A stretch of 64,000 nucleotides of DNA from an uncultured Eubacteriales bacterium (GTDB lineage: Bacteria > Bacillota > Clostridia > Christensenellales > CAG-314). The translations under genes were made by a program, and so were the position numbers. The stretch covers positions 32,294 through 96,293 of the forward strand of contig UQVY01000007.1 in assembly GCA_900544545.1 (NCBI GenBank). The letters run 5' to 3'. A model generated the notes under the pieces. The model was not told where the DNA came from. It did no database searches and worked only from the letters and a program-made list of their open reading frames with translations. Within the stretch, counting starts at the first letter, position 1; each line of letters begins with the position of its first letter. Shown here in pieces: positions 17,677 through 26,112 of the stretch.

Positions 17677-17766
17677 CGGAAAACCCGTTCCGCGGACGAA
17701 AGCAAGCGCAAAACTTCCGCAGTCCGAATTCCGGGAGTTTTCGCATTCGGAGAGATTACGAACGAA

Positions 17767-17797
17767 AAAAGGCTTTCCGTAAAAAGGAAAGTCTTTT
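17767..17797 (+). terminator. Terminator of trkA-trkH
   Basis: AAAGGCTTTCC and GGAAAGTCTTT pair around GTAAAAA and run into TTTTT. Confidence 0.82.
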
Positions 17798-17799
17798 TG

Positions 17800-17930
17800 A
17801 TTCGAGGGTTTTCGGTTTTTGTCAGTCCGAGTTTTTTCGGGTTTTGTTAGTCCGAGGATTCTTCGAGTTTTATCAATCTGGGGATTCTTTGGATTCGGAG
17901 GATTCTTTGGATTTTTTGCGCCTGTCCAGG
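17800..17930. repeat. Decayed tandem repeats running into a coding end
   Basis: Five to six imperfect copies of a unit near 23 bp (AGTCCGAGGATTCTTCGGGTTTT-like) follow the trkH terminator. The last copies lie inside the end of the minus-strand gene, where they encode its KESSESKESPD tail. Confidence 0.6.
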
Positions 17931-18508
17931 AGATAAACGATAAGAGTAGGAATTCCCGTTACCGCGAGGGATATGAGAGAAAGGACGTAAAAACGCATAC
18001 CGACTTTCTTCATAGGCTCGACTCTTCCAGTGATATAAGCCTGTTTTGCGGCTTCGAGAATCTCGGTTTCGGAGGAAGGGGTGTTTTCGAGAATCCGCAG
18101 ATATTCCGTTTCTACGGGCTTGGTTTCCATAGCCGCGCACATATAATCGAGCCGGAAGATCATTACGCAGAAAACGAATATCAGAAGAGCAATCGTGCAT
18201 ACGCAATTGAGAAGAGAAGCCGAGGTGCGTTTAAGGCGCACGAGCTCGGTCACGAACATAACGAGATAAAGCGCGAAGAGAAAGGAAGTTACGGCGAGGA
18301 AGGTATCGTTGATTTCCGCGAGAGAATCGGAGGTGTACCACAAAACCGCAAACGTAACGATGACCGCTACGCCTGTAATCGCGCGGAAAAGGTCGAACCT
18401 CGAGAGCTTTTCCTTTCCGACCGGCGAGTCCGTACCCGCCTGTTCGTTTTTTTCGAGAGTAATGTCGTTTTCGACGTATTCCTTGGTTTTTTTATCGTTC
18501 CTTTTCAT
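17873..18508 (-). CDS. Four-helix membrane protein of unknown function
   Basis: The 211-residue protein has a charged N-terminus of about 40 residues and four hydrophobic segments (about 42-60, 67-86, 100-117, 172-193). A soluble stretch lies between the third and fourth. The tail SKESSESKESPD comes from intergenic-type repeats that have entered the frame. AAGGAG is found before the ATG at 18508. No family is recognised. It lies between convergent trkH and the pckG terminator. Confidence 0.72.
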   Translation of the reverse strand: MKRNDKKTKEYVENDITLEKNEQAGTDSPVGKEKLSRFDLFRAITGVAVIVTFAVLWYTSDSLAEINDTFLAVTSFLFALYLVMFVTELVRLKRTSASLLNCVCTIALLIFVFCVMIFRLDYMCAAMETKPVETEYLRILENTPSSETEILEAAKQAYITGRVEPMKKVGMRFYVLSLISLAVTGIPTLIVYLLDRRKKSKESSESKESPD

Positions 18509-18582
18509 AAAGAACTCCTTTGCGACGATTCAATCATTATTACGCAAAAAGCCGGTTTTGTCAAGCGTTCCCGACGCCGACC

Positions 18583-18610
18583 GAAAAAAAGGGAACGCAT
18601 TTGCGTTCCC
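18583..18610 (-). terminator. Terminator of pckG
   Basis: Read on the minus strand, GGGAACGCAAATGCGTTCCC is a nearly complete palindrome followed by seven T. Confidence 0.92.
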
Positions 18611-18623
18611 TCGGAGAAAATTA

Positions 18624-20378
18624 TTATTCGGAAAGTCTTTTTTCGAGAGCGTCGAGCTGCTTTCTCAGCTCCTTCGGAAGCCTCGGTCCGAATTTTTCGT
18701 AGTGCTTTTCGATGTCGGCGGCTTCGGCTCTCCACATTTCCTTGTCGACCGAAAGAAGCCCTCTGAGAGTTTCACGAGTGAGGTCCGTGCCTTCGATATC
18801 GATGTCTTCGGGACGGGGAACGTAACCTATCGGAGTTTCCTCCGCGCCGATTCTGCCTTCGCACCTGTCCACTATCCAGTCGAGAACCCTGATGTTGTCG
18901 CCGAATCCCGGCCAAATGAAGTTGCCCTTATCGTCCGTCCTGAACCAGTTGACATTGAAGATTTTGGGAGGATTTGCGTTGATTCTGCCCATATCCAGCC
19001 AGTGCGCGAAGTAGTCGCTCATATTGTAGCCGCAGAAGGGAAGCATAGCCATCGGATCCCTTCTGAGGACGCCTACCGCGCCCGTAGCCGCAGCCGTCGT
19101 TTCGCTCGCCATTACCGAGCCGACGAATACGCCGTGCTCCCAGTCAAAGGACTGATAGACGAGAGGAGCGGTTCTGGCTCTTCTTCCGCCGAAGATAATT
19201 GCCGAAAGTCTGACTCCGTCGGGATCTTCGAATTTATCGGAAATGCACGGACAGTTGACGGCAGGAGCGGTGAATCTGCTGTTGGGATGCGCGCCCTTGG
19301 TTCCGTCTCTGTAATCCCATTTTTCGCCCTTCCAGTTTATCGCGTGTTCGGGCGGATTCTTATCCATTCCTTCCCACCAGACGGTGTCGTTGTCGGTATT
19401 TAAAACGACGTTGGTGAAGATACTGTTCTTCTTCGTCGAGAGAAGAGCGTTGGGATTGGATTTCATACTCGTGCCGGGAGCGACGCCGAAAAAGCCGTTC
19501 TCGGGATTGACGGCGTAGAAGCCTCCGTCCTTTCCGGGCCTTATCCAGGCGATATCGTCGCCGACCGTTTCGATTCTGTAACCCTTTCTGCGGTATTCTT
19601 CGGGCGGGATAAGCATCGCGAGATTGGTTTTTCCGCAGGCGGATGGGAATGCCGCGGCGATATATCTCGTGATTCCGTCGGGCTTGGTTATGCCGAGAAT
19701 GAGCATATGCTCGGCGAGCCAGCCTTCCTTACGCGCGAGATAGGAGGCTATTCTCAGAGCGAAGCATTTCTTTCCGAGAAGAACGTTTCCGCCGTAACCG
19801 GAGTTGACCGACCATATCGCGTTGTCCTCGGGGAAGTGGCAGATATAGCGTTTTTCTTCGTCGAGTTCGGCTTTGGAATGAAATCCTCTTACAAAATCGT
19901 TGCTGTCGCCGAGCTGTTCGAGAACCTTGTTGCCTACGCGCGTCATTATGTTCATCGAAAGAACGACGTAGATGCTGTCGGTGATTTCGATACCGATTTT
20001 GGAGAACGGACTTCCGATCGCTCCCATAGAGTAGGGGATAACGTACATCGTGCGCCCCTTCATCGCGCCCGTGAAGATCTCCGTGAGTTTCTTATAGGCA
20101 GCCTGAGGTTCCATCCAGTTGTTGGTAGGTCCGGCGTCCTCCTCTTTTTTGCAGCAGATAAAGGTTCTTCCTTCCACGCGGGCTACATCGTTGAGCGCGC
20201 TCCTGTGGAGATAACAGCCGGGGAGAAGCTCTTCGTTGAGCTTTATGAGTTCGCCCGAGCCGAGAGCGATCTCCGTAAGACGGTCGAGCTGTCCTTTTTC
20301 GCCCGTAATCCATTCAACTTTTTCCGGCCGCGCGATTTCGGCGCAGGAATCGACGAAAGCCTTAAGATTCGTGTTCAT
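18624..20378 (-). CDS. pckG: Phosphoenolpyruvate carboxykinase (GTP)
   Basis: The 584-residue enzyme interconverts oxaloacetate plus GTP and PEP plus GDP plus CO2. Hallmarks are FPSACGKTN (244-252) with the GTP-class reactive Cys248, the metal-binding GDDIAW (273-278), and NSGYGGN before them. Length is near the family norm (about 600). GGAGG precedes the ATG at 20378. In anaerobes the enzyme often runs towards oxaloacetate for succinate production or supplies gluconeogenesis. It is monocistronic. Confidence 0.97.
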   Translation of the reverse strand: MNTNLKAFVDSCAEIARPEKVEWITGEKGQLDRLTEIALGSGELIKLNEELLPGCYLHRSALNDVARVEGRTFICCKKEEDAGPTNNWMEPQAAYKKLTEIFTGAMKGRTMYVIPYSMGAIGSPFSKIGIEITDSIYVVLSMNIMTRVGNKVLEQLGDSNDFVRGFHSKAELDEEKRYICHFPEDNAIWSVNSGYGGNVLLGKKCFALRIASYLARKEGWLAEHMLILGITKPDGITRYIAAAFPSACGKTNLAMLIPPEEYRRKGYRIETVGDDIAWIRPGKDGGFYAVNPENGFFGVAPGTSMKSNPNALLSTKKNSIFTNVVLNTDNDTVWWEGMDKNPPEHAINWKGEKWDYRDGTKGAHPNSRFTAPAVNCPCISDKFEDPDGVRLSAIIFGGRRARTAPLVYQSFDWEHGVFVGSVMASETTAAATGAVGVLRRDPMAMLPFCGYNMSDYFAHWLDMGRINANPPKIFNVNWFRTDDKGNFIWPGFGDNIRVLDWIVDRCEGRIGAEETPIGYVPRPEDIDIEGTDLTRETLRGLLSVDKEMWRAEAADIEKHYEKFGPRLPKELRKQLDALEKRLSE

Positions 20379-20451
20379 AATTTCCTCCGTTCGGTGTTTT
20401 CCGTGTCCGTATTTCCGGACAAGACAAAAAACACGCAGAATAATAATCTAT

Positions 20452-20480
20452 ATTATACTATCGAATGATAAAGAATTCAA
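20452..20480 (-). promoter_or_regulatory. Promoter of pckG
   Basis: On the minus strand TTGAAT (20475-20480) and TATAAT (20452-20457) are 17 bases apart, about 75 bases upstream of the start codon. Confidence 0.85.
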
Positions 20481-20597
20481 GCGTTTGAGCCAACAAATTA
20501 TTTTTGCTTTATTTTATTGCTTTTTTTCGGAAAAAACCTGAGGTTCGGACGAGATGCGGAAAATCGGGGCGACGCGGGAAAGAAAAGGCTTAAAAAC

Positions 20598-20626
20598 TTG
20601 ACAAAACCGGCGATAAGTGAGATAAT
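20598..20626 (+). promoter_or_regulatory. Promoter of the acetyltransferase gene
   Basis: TTGACA (20598-20603) and GATAAT (20621-20626) are separated by 17 bases. Confidence 0.8.
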
Positions 20627-20669
20627 CGAAGATAGTTGCGGGCGCAGGACGTCCGTTACGGAGGCAGAA

Positions 20670-21143
20670 ATGATCGAAATCAGAAAGGTCGGAGCGGAGG
20701 AGCTTTATCCGCTGAGGCTCAGGGTTCTCAGAAACGGAAGCGTAAATCCGGCGGACGCGATGTTCGCGGGGGACGAAGACGAGGATTCCGTCCATATAGC
20801 CCTTATCGACGGCGGAATAGTCGGCTGCGCGTCGCTTATACGGTCGTCCAACGAGTTCCTCGAGGCGGAAAATCCCTATCGGCTCAGAGGAGTCGCGGTC
20901 GCGCCCGAATCCAGAGGAAAAGGCTACGCGAGAGCAATAGCGGCTTACGCGGAATATTGCGCCTTCGAGGAAAAGAACGCGGATATTCTTTGGTTTTACG
21001 CGCGCGAAAGAGCCGCGGCTTTCTACGAGAAGCTCGGCTATAAGCATACGGGCGACGCCCTCGACATAGAAGGAATAGGTACGCATTTTCTGATGTACAA
21101 GACGGTCGCGGATTTTCATCCCGGCTGCTGCGGCTGCCACTGA
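20670..21143 (+). CDS. GNAT-family N-acetyltransferase
   Basis: The 157-residue protein has the GNAT fold with the acetyl-CoA motif A in LRGVAVAPESRGKGYARAI (R-x-x-G-x-G/A as RGKGYA) and the C-terminal motif B around FYEKLGYKHTGD. It ends in PGCCGCH, an unusual Cys/His tail. GGAGG precedes ATG 20670; a longer in-frame start has no ribosome binding site and would include the promoter. The substrate is unknown. Confidence 0.88.
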   Translation: MIEIRKVGAEELYPLRLRVLRNGSVNPADAMFAGDEDEDSVHIALIDGGIVGCASLIRSSNEFLEAENPYRLRGVAVAPESRGKGYARAIAAYAEYCAFEEKNADILWFYARERAAAFYEKLGYKHTGDALDIEGIGTHFLMYKTVADFHPGCCGCH

Positions 21144-21242
21144 GAGTTTCTCTTCCCGAAAGAGCGGGAAACGGGAAAAGAGATTTCGCGGGCGTCCGCC
21201 GAAAAACGGATAAAAAAACCGTGAAACATTGCCCGAAAACGC

Positions 21243-21271
21243 TTGACGAAAGTCCGCGCTTATGGTAAGAT
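21243..21271 (+). promoter_or_regulatory. Promoter of the rpmG-secE-nusG cluster
   Basis: TTGACG (21243-21248) and TAAGAT (21266-21271) are 17 bases apart, and TGG before the -10 makes it an extended type. Confidence 0.8.
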
Positions 21272-21338
21272 ATACGGGCACTCTCGGAGTGTAATTTTTT
21301 TGTTGCGTTTTTTTGCGGCAAAAAACGGAGGTAGCGAT

Positions 21339-21506
21339 ATGGCAAACGCAAAGGGAGCCCGTGTGAAGATTACTCTTGCCTGCACCGAATGCAAGCAGCG
21401 TAACTACGATAAGATGAAGAATAAGAAAAACACGGCGGACAGAGTCGAGCTTAATAAATATTGTCGTTTTTGCAGGAAACATACTTTACACCGCGAAGCG
21501 AAATAA
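21339..21506 (+). CDS. rpmG: 50S ribosomal protein L33
   Basis: The 55-residue protein is the zinc-binding (C+) form of L33, with CTEC and CRFC pairs and the ending [13 protein letters not shown] lies before ATG 21339; the frame is open further upstream but without a start signal. It is first in the classical rpmG-secE-nusG order. A tRNA-Trp, often found between rpmG and secE, is not present. Confidence 0.96.
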   Translation: MANAKGARVKITLACTECKQRNYDKMKNKKNTADRVELNKYCRFCRKHTLHREAK

Positions 21507-21584
21507 CGGGGTCCCGCAAAGATTTGCCGCAACGACGCGAAATGCGGCGCGATCGATCGGGATTTTTCAAAAGGAAGGTTTATT

Positions 21585-21827
21585 ATGGCAAATACTGAAG
21601 GAAAAAAGAATAACGAACGCCGCGAAGGTAAGTTCAAAAGCTGGAGCAAAAGAACCGGCAATTGGCTGAAACGCAGCTGGTCCGAGCTTAAAAAGGTAAC
21701 CTGGCCGACTTTCCCGGAAGTTGTGAAGAATACCGGCGTGGTACTGCTCGTCGTATTAAGCTTTGCGGTGGTCACTTGTCTTTTCGACGCAGGTCTCGGA
21801 GCGCTTCTCAGGCTGCTCGTAGGCTGA
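21585..21827 (+). CDS. secE: Preprotein translocase subunit SecE
   Basis: The 80-residue protein has a charged N-terminus, the conserved amphipathic segment SWSELKKVTWPTFPEVVKNT and a single membrane helix. SecE clamps the SecY channel. It sits 78 bases after rpmG and just before nusG, as in most Firmicutes. Confidence 0.96.
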   Translation: MANTEGKKNNERREGKFKSWSKRTGNWLKRSWSELKKVTWPTFPEVVKNTGVVLLVVLSFAVVTCLFDAGLGALLRLLVG

Positions 21828-21845
21828 GCGCGGGAATAAGGAACT

Positions 21846-22364
21846 ATGAGCGAACAAGCCAAGTGGTACGTTCTGCATACCTATGCAGGTTATGAGAATA
21901 TAGTCAAGAACAGCCTTCAGCAGCTGGCGGAGAACAACAATCTTCAGGATACCATTCTGGAGATAGTCATTCCCACCGAACAGGTCATAGAAGAGAAGAA
22001 CGGGAAAAAGCGCGTGGTGGAAACCAAGATTTATCCGACCTACGTATACGTTAAGCTCGTTTATTCCTCGCAGATGTGGTATATGCTTACCAACACGAGA
22101 GGGGTTACCGGCTTCGTAGGTCCGAACGGAAAAGCCTGGCCGCTTACGGACGAGGAGGTAAAGCGTCTTCGTCTCGAAACCAAGGTCGAGAATTTCTCGC
22201 TTCAGGCGGGAGATAAGGTCAAGGTCGTTTCCGGACCGTTCGAGGGAATGTTCGGCGAGATAAGAGATCTCGATCAGGCTGCGCAGAAGGTCAAGGTTTC
22301 GCTTATGCTTTTCGGCAGAGAAAACGTCGTGGAGCTTGACTTCATTCAGGTCGAGGCGATATAG
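21846..22364 (+). CDS. nusG: Transcription elongation/antitermination factor NusG
   Basis: The 172-residue protein has the NGN domain (WYVLHTYAGYENIVKNSL; PTYVYVKL; GVTGFVG) and a C-terminal KOW domain (GDKVKVVSGPFEGMFGEI). It binds RNA polymerase and ribosomal S10. It follows secE by 18 bases. Confidence 0.97.
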   Translation: MSEQAKWYVLHTYAGYENIVKNSLQQLAENNNLQDTILEIVIPTEQVIEEKNGKKRVVETKIYPTYVYVKLVYSSQMWYMLTNTRGVTGFVGPNGKAWPLTDEEVKRLRLETKVENFSLQAGDKVKVVSGPFEGMFGEIRDLDQAAQKVKVSLMLFGRENVVELDFIQVEAI

Positions 22365-22377
22365 CAGCCCCGACAAA

Positions 22378-22397
22378 CGGCGGAAACGCCGAGTTTT
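22378..22397 (+). terminator. Stem-loop between nusG and rplK
   Basis: CGGCG-GAAA-CGCCG with a GNRA-type loop is followed by AGTTTTA. The T run is short, so partial termination or RNA processing is as likely as full termination. Confidence 0.5.
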
Positions 22398-22481
22398 ATC
22401 GATATCCGCGCGGAATATCCGCGTTATGATAAAGGCGGAAGGGTTAAAACCCGCAATACCGCTTATTGGAGGTTTATTTTT

Positions 22482-22907
22482 ATGGCAAAGAAAGTCACCG
22501 CAGTCGTCAAACTGCAGTTGCCCGCCGGAAAAGCTACTCCTGCTCCCCCGGTCGGCAGCGCGTTGGGTCCCCACGGAATCAATATTCCGAGCTTCACCAA
22601 AGAATTCAACGCCAAAACAAACGATCAGCAGGGCCTTATAATCCCCGTTATCGTTACGATTTATCAGGATCGTTCCTTCACGTTCATTCTTAAAACCCCT
22701 CCGGCTCCCGTTCTTATCAAGAAGGCTTGTAAGATCGAAACCGCGTCGGCTCGTCCCAATAAGGACAAGGTCGCTACCATAACCAAGGCTCAGATCGAAG
22801 AAATCGCCAAAATCAAGATGGTCGATCTCAACGCTGCGTCTATGGAAGCAGCTTGCTCCATGATCGCAGGTACCGCAAGAAGTATGGGTATCGTCGTAGA
22901 AGGTTAG
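22482..22907 (+). CDS. rplK: 50S ribosomal protein L11
   Basis: The 141-residue protein has the L11 N-terminal segment [26 protein letters not shown] and the C-terminal rRNA-binding domain ending [17 protein letters not shown] precedes the ATG. It is followed by rplA after ten bases. Confidence 0.98.
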   Translation: MAKKVTAVVKLQLPAGKATPAPPVGSALGPHGINIPSFTKEFNAKTNDQQGLIIPVIVTIYQDRSFTFILKTPPAPVLIKKACKIETASARPNKDKVATITKAQIEEIAKIKMVDLNAASMEAACSMIAGTARSMGIVVEG

Positions 22908-22917
22908 GAGGCAGGCA

Positions 22918-23607
22918 ATGAAACACGGAAAGAAATATCAGGAATCTCTTAAGCTTATCGAAAAAAGCAGGAGCTACGAGGTAGAAGACGCGCTTAAGCT
23001 CGCTATCGAAACCGCAAAGGCGAAATTCGACGAGACTATGGAAGTGCACGTAAAACTGGGCGTAGACCCCAGACACGCGGATCAGCAGGTCAGAGGCGTT
23101 GTCGTTCTCCCCAACGGTACCGGTAAAACCGTCAAGGTTCTCTGTATCGCGAAGGGCGCGAAAGCCGACGAAGCTCAGGCGGCAGGCGCGGATTTCGTCG
23201 GAGGAGACGAAATGGTCGCTAAAATCAAGGACGAAAACTGGTTCGGATTCGACGTTTGTATCACCACTCCCGATATGATGGGCGTCGTCGGAAGGATCGG
23301 TAAAATCCTCGGTCCTAAAGGACTTATGCCCAACCCCAAGAGCGGTACCGTTACTATGGACGTCGCTAAGGCAATAAAGGACGTCAAAGCAGGTAAGGTC
23401 GAATACAGAGTCGATAAGACGGCTATCTGTCACGTTATCTTCGGAAAGAAGAGCTTCGGTCAGGAAAAGCTTCTCGAGAACTTCAGAACGCTTATGGACG
23501 CTATCGTCAAGGCTAAGCCCGCAGCCGCAAAGGGAACCTACATCAAGAGCGTTACCGTAACCTCCACGATGGGCCCCGGCATCAGAGTAAATTACCGTAT
23601 AGGTTAA
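22918..23607 (+). CDS. rplA: 50S ribosomal protein L1
   Basis: The 229-residue protein shows L1 signatures such as [23 protein letters not shown] and the segment [16 protein letters not shown]1 binds 23S rRNA at the L1 stalk and often represses its own operon. It follows rplK in the usual order. Confidence 0.98.
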   Translation: MKHGKKYQESLKLIEKSRSYEVEDALKLAIETAKAKFDETMEVHVKLGVDPRHADQQVRGVVVLPNGTGKTVKVLCIAKGAKADEAQAAGADFVGGDEMVAKIKDENWFGFDVCITTPDMMGVVGRIGKILGPKGLMPNPKSGTVTMDVAKAIKDVKAGKVEYRVDKTAICHVIFGKKSFGQEKLLENFRTLMDAIVKAKPAAAKGTYIKSVTVTSTMGPGIRVNYRIG

Positions 23608-23620
23608 ATTTTAGAATATT

Positions 23621-23720
23621 ACGCCCTGTTCCCGAGACAGCAAGTAGAAAAGTAAATCTTGCCGAGGTACAAAGAAGTGAATTTTTCACGCCCTTGTACT
23701 GTTGGTATGAGGGCGTTTTA
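23621..23720 (+). promoter_or_regulatory. Ribosomal protein L10 leader (attenuator)
   Basis: The rplA-rplJ gap holds the L10-leader core GAGACAGCAAGTAG ... TAAATCTTGCCGAGGT, which binds the L10-L12 complex. A terminator follows: ACGCCCT (23688-23694) pairs with AGGGCGT (23710-23716) before TTTTA. ACGCCCT also occurs at 23621-23627, so the upstream copy can compete for the same AGGGCGT and prevent the terminator. This provides feedback control of rplJ-rplL. Confidence 0.88.
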
Positions 23721-23765
23721 TTGTATAGCCGCGTGAGCGGCGAAAATATGTAAAGGAGGAAGAAA

Positions 23766-24263
23766 ATGAACGAAATCAGAAAACAAAAAGAGCAGGTCGT
23801 TGCCGAGATCAAAGAAAAGATCGAAAAATGTTCTTCTTTCGTAGTTATCGATTATAAGGGATTGACCGTTGACGCAGATACCGCTCTCAGAAAGGAATTC
23901 AGATCCAACGGCATCGAATACAAGGTTCTGAAGAATACTCTCGTGAGAATCGCTCTCAACGAACTCGGATATACCGACTTCGACGAGCATCTCAATAATC
24001 CTACCGCAATCGCTTTCGGTTACGACGACGCTATTCTGCCTATAAAGATAACCGCCGACAACATCGAAAAGCTCAAGAAGATGGAAATCAAGTGCGGTAT
24101 GGTGGATAAGTCCTATTGCGACGCGGCTACCATGAACGCTCTGTCCAAAGTTCCGGGCAGGACCGCTTTGCTTTCTATGCTCTGCAACGTATTGCAGGCT
24201 CCTATCCGCAATCTGGCTGTCGTATGTGACCAGGCTGCAAAGAAGATGGGTGAGGCTCAGTAA
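23766..24263 (+). CDS. rplJ: 50S ribosomal protein L10
   Basis: The 165-residue protein has the L10 rRNA-binding domain (FVVIDYKGLTVDADTALRKEFR; YKVLKNTLVRIAL) and a C-terminal helix that anchors L7/L12 dimers. AAGGAGG precedes the ATG. Expression is expected to be set by the leader just upstream. Confidence 0.98.
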   Translation: MNEIRKQKEQVVAEIKEKIEKCSSFVVIDYKGLTVDADTALRKEFRSNGIEYKVLKNTLVRIALNELGYTDFDEHLNNPTAIAFGYDDAILPIKITADNIEKLKKMEIKCGMVDKSYCDAATMNALSKVPGRTALLSMLCNVLQAPIRNLAVVCDQAAKKMGEAQ

Positions 24264-24311
24264 AGAGCAGATTCACATACCTCAATAAGATTATATAAGG
24301 AGAATATAAAA

Positions 24312-24686
24312 ATGGCAGACATCCAGAAGTTTGTAGAAGAAGTTAAATCTTTGACCGTATTGGAGCTTAACGAATTAGTAAAGGCATTGGAAACCGAATT
24401 CGGCGTTTCCGCAGCGGCAGCAATGGTAGTTGCAGGCGGCGCAGGCGCGGCAGCTGCTCCCGCAGCAGAAGAAAAGACCGAATTCGACGTTATTCTGAAG
24501 GAAGTCGGTGCTAACAAGATCAACGTTATCAAGGCTATCAGGGAAATCACCTCTCTCGGCCTCGTAGAAGCTAAGGCTCTCGTCGATAAGGTTCCCAGCA
24601 CCATCAAGGAAGCTCAGCCCAAGGAACTCGCTGACCAGATCGCCGAAAAGCTTAAGGCGGCAGGCGCAACCGTTGAGTTGAAATAA
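24312..24686 (+). CDS. rplL: 50S ribosomal protein L7/L12
   Basis: The 124-residue protein has the N-terminal dimerisation helices ([19 protein letters not shown]), an alanine-rich hinge ([18 protein letters not shown]) and the factor-binding C-terminal domain ([21 protein letters not shown]). A strong terminator follows directly, so rpoB and rpoC, which usually come next, are not here. Confidence 0.98.
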   Translation: MADIQKFVEEVKSLTVLELNELVKALETEFGVSAAAAMVVAGGAGAAAAPAAEEKTEFDVILKEVGANKINVIKAIREITSLGLVEAKALVDKVPSTIKEAQPKELADQIAEKLKAAGATVELK

Positions 24687-24718
24687 TCGGAAATTTCCGT
24701 TTAACGCTTGATTGAAAG

Positions 24719-24769
24719 ACACACTCGGAACGACGTAACTATGCTTGCGTCTTTTGAGTGTGTTTTTTT
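24719..24769 (+). terminator. Terminator of rplJ-rplL
   Basis: ACACACTC (24719-24726) pairs with GAGTGTGT (24756-24763) with an inner structured loop (GACG...CGTC), and seven T follow. Confidence 0.9.
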
Positions 24770-24889
24770 GTTTCTTGCGAACGCCTAAAAATGAGAATCT
24801 TTTTTACGAGTTCGCTTAAAATACGGACGGAAGGGAATCTTTTTTCGTCTTTATAAGAGAAAAGAACAATCGATGCGAGGTAATTTACG

Positions 24890-25552
24890 TTGAGCAGGAT
24901 TCTGAGAGTACCGTTTTTTGATTTAAGAGCAATTAAGACGCCCGAGGAGGCAAGCGAAATAACCTCCGTAAGCGAAGTCCCCGTCGTCATAAGACCGAAA
25001 TCGCCGAGGAGCGCAGAGCTTCTCGCCGCGCTCAACGGAATCTCGCTCACGGACGTTTCGTGCATAGTGGAGCTTGAGGACGACGCTTCGATAAATACCG
25101 TCAACGGACTTTGCGAACTTACGGCGGACAACTTCCGCCCGGACAGAAATACGCTTTACGTCATAAACGGAACGTGTTTTATTCACGACGTACCGGACAA
25201 CGCGAGAGGAAATATCGTTATCAACGGAACCCTCGTGATAGCCGCGAATCTTAAAGACAGACTCGACGGCATAAATCTTCCGCTCGTCAACGGCAGAATA
25301 GAATACGTGGACGCGCAGAGAATGCTGTCTTTCGACAACAAAGTCATAATAAGCAGAGAATTCCTTAAATACGTTAAGAAGGGAACGCTTATCGTATCGG
25401 GAAATAAGATAGAGATTACGCCCGAAGTAACGGAATACGATCTCGAAAAAGCCGAAGTATCGTTGTTTTCGGCGAACAAGATTATCTGTCAGGAAAGGCT
25501 GATTCCGTATCTTCAGGTCAAAGCCGTTTACGGAAACAAGGTCGGAGAATGA
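24890..25552 (+). CDS. Beta-rich protein of unknown function in a sigma-factor trio
   Basis: The 220-residue protein starts with TTG (GAGG about nine bases upstream; no in-frame ATG before residue 130). It is rich in short strands with Asn-Gly turns: YVINGTCF, IVINGTLV, LPLVNGRIEYV, LIVSGNKIEI. This suggests a stacked beta or beta-helix arrangement, loosely like bactofilin-type scaffolds, but I do not recognise the family. No signal peptide or membrane helix is seen. It is followed by a sigma factor after 36 bases. Confidence 0.72.
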   Translation: MSRILRVPFFDLRAIKTPEEASEITSVSEVPVVIRPKSPRSAELLAALNGISLTDVSCIVELEDDASINTVNGLCELTADNFRPDRNTLYVINGTCFIHDVPDNARGNIVINGTLVIAANLKDRLDGINLPLVNGRIEYVDAQRMLSFDNKVIISREFLKYVKKGTLIVSGNKIEITPEVTEYDLEKAEVSLFSANKIICQERLIPYLQVKAVYGNKVGE

Positions 25553-25588
25553 CGGAAGACTGCGGCGCAGCCGTACGTCGGAATTATT

Positions 25589-26089
25589 ATGGATGAATTA
25601 TTCGAAACGCTGTACGATGAGTATTCGAGGAAAGTCTACGGTTACTTTTATCTGTGTTTTTCCAATCGGGAAACCGCGGAGGACCTGACTCAGACGGTAT
25701 TCATAAAAGTATATAAATATCTGAGCAGAAACCGTTTCTTTATGCCCGATTCCTGGAAAGCGTGGGTTTTCCACATAACGGTCAACGTCAAGAACGACCA
25801 TCTTCGGGAAATGCGGAAACAGATAAAATGCGAGGATATAGAAGGCGTTCAGCTTACCGATACCGTACATACCCCCGAAAGGTCGGTCGATTCGATATGC
25901 GTGAACGACGCTCTCGGAAGCCTCGACAAGACCGAGAGGAATATAATAGAACTGAAAAACAAAGGCTTTACCAGCGCGGAAATAGGGCGGTATATGGGAG
26001 TCTGCGATTCTACGGTAAGAAGCAGGACGCAGACGGCTAAAATCAATTTCTCACGCGCTTTAAGACACGATGACGTCGATCTGAACTGA
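25589..26089 (+). CDS. ECF-type RNA polymerase sigma factor
   Basis: The 166-residue protein has sigma region 2 (DEYSRKVYGYFYLCFSNRETAEDLTQ, VFIKVYKYL, WVFHITVN) and region 4 (LDKTERNIIELKNKGFTSAEIGRYMGVCDSTVRSRTQTA). It lacks regions 1 and 3, as is typical of ECF sigma factors. No gene for a membrane-spanning anti-sigma factor adjoins. The neighbours on both sides are soluble unknowns likely in the same operon, so one of them may modulate it. Confidence 0.88.
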   Translation: MDELFETLYDEYSRKVYGYFYLCFSNRETAEDLTQTVFIKVYKYLSRNRFFMPDSWKAWVFHITVNVKNDHLREMRKQIKCEDIEGVQLTDTVHTPERSVDSICVNDALGSLDKTERNIIELKNKGFTSAEIGRYMGVCDSTVRSRTQTAKINFSRALRHDDVDLN

Positions 26090-26112
26090 CGAGGAGCGCG
26101 AACGGAGGAAAA

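Noticed and set aside
21147..21183. Stem-like TCTCTTCCCG...CGGGAAAAGAGA after the acetyltransferase.
   Set aside because: Pairing is possible but no T run follows, so I do not call it a terminator.
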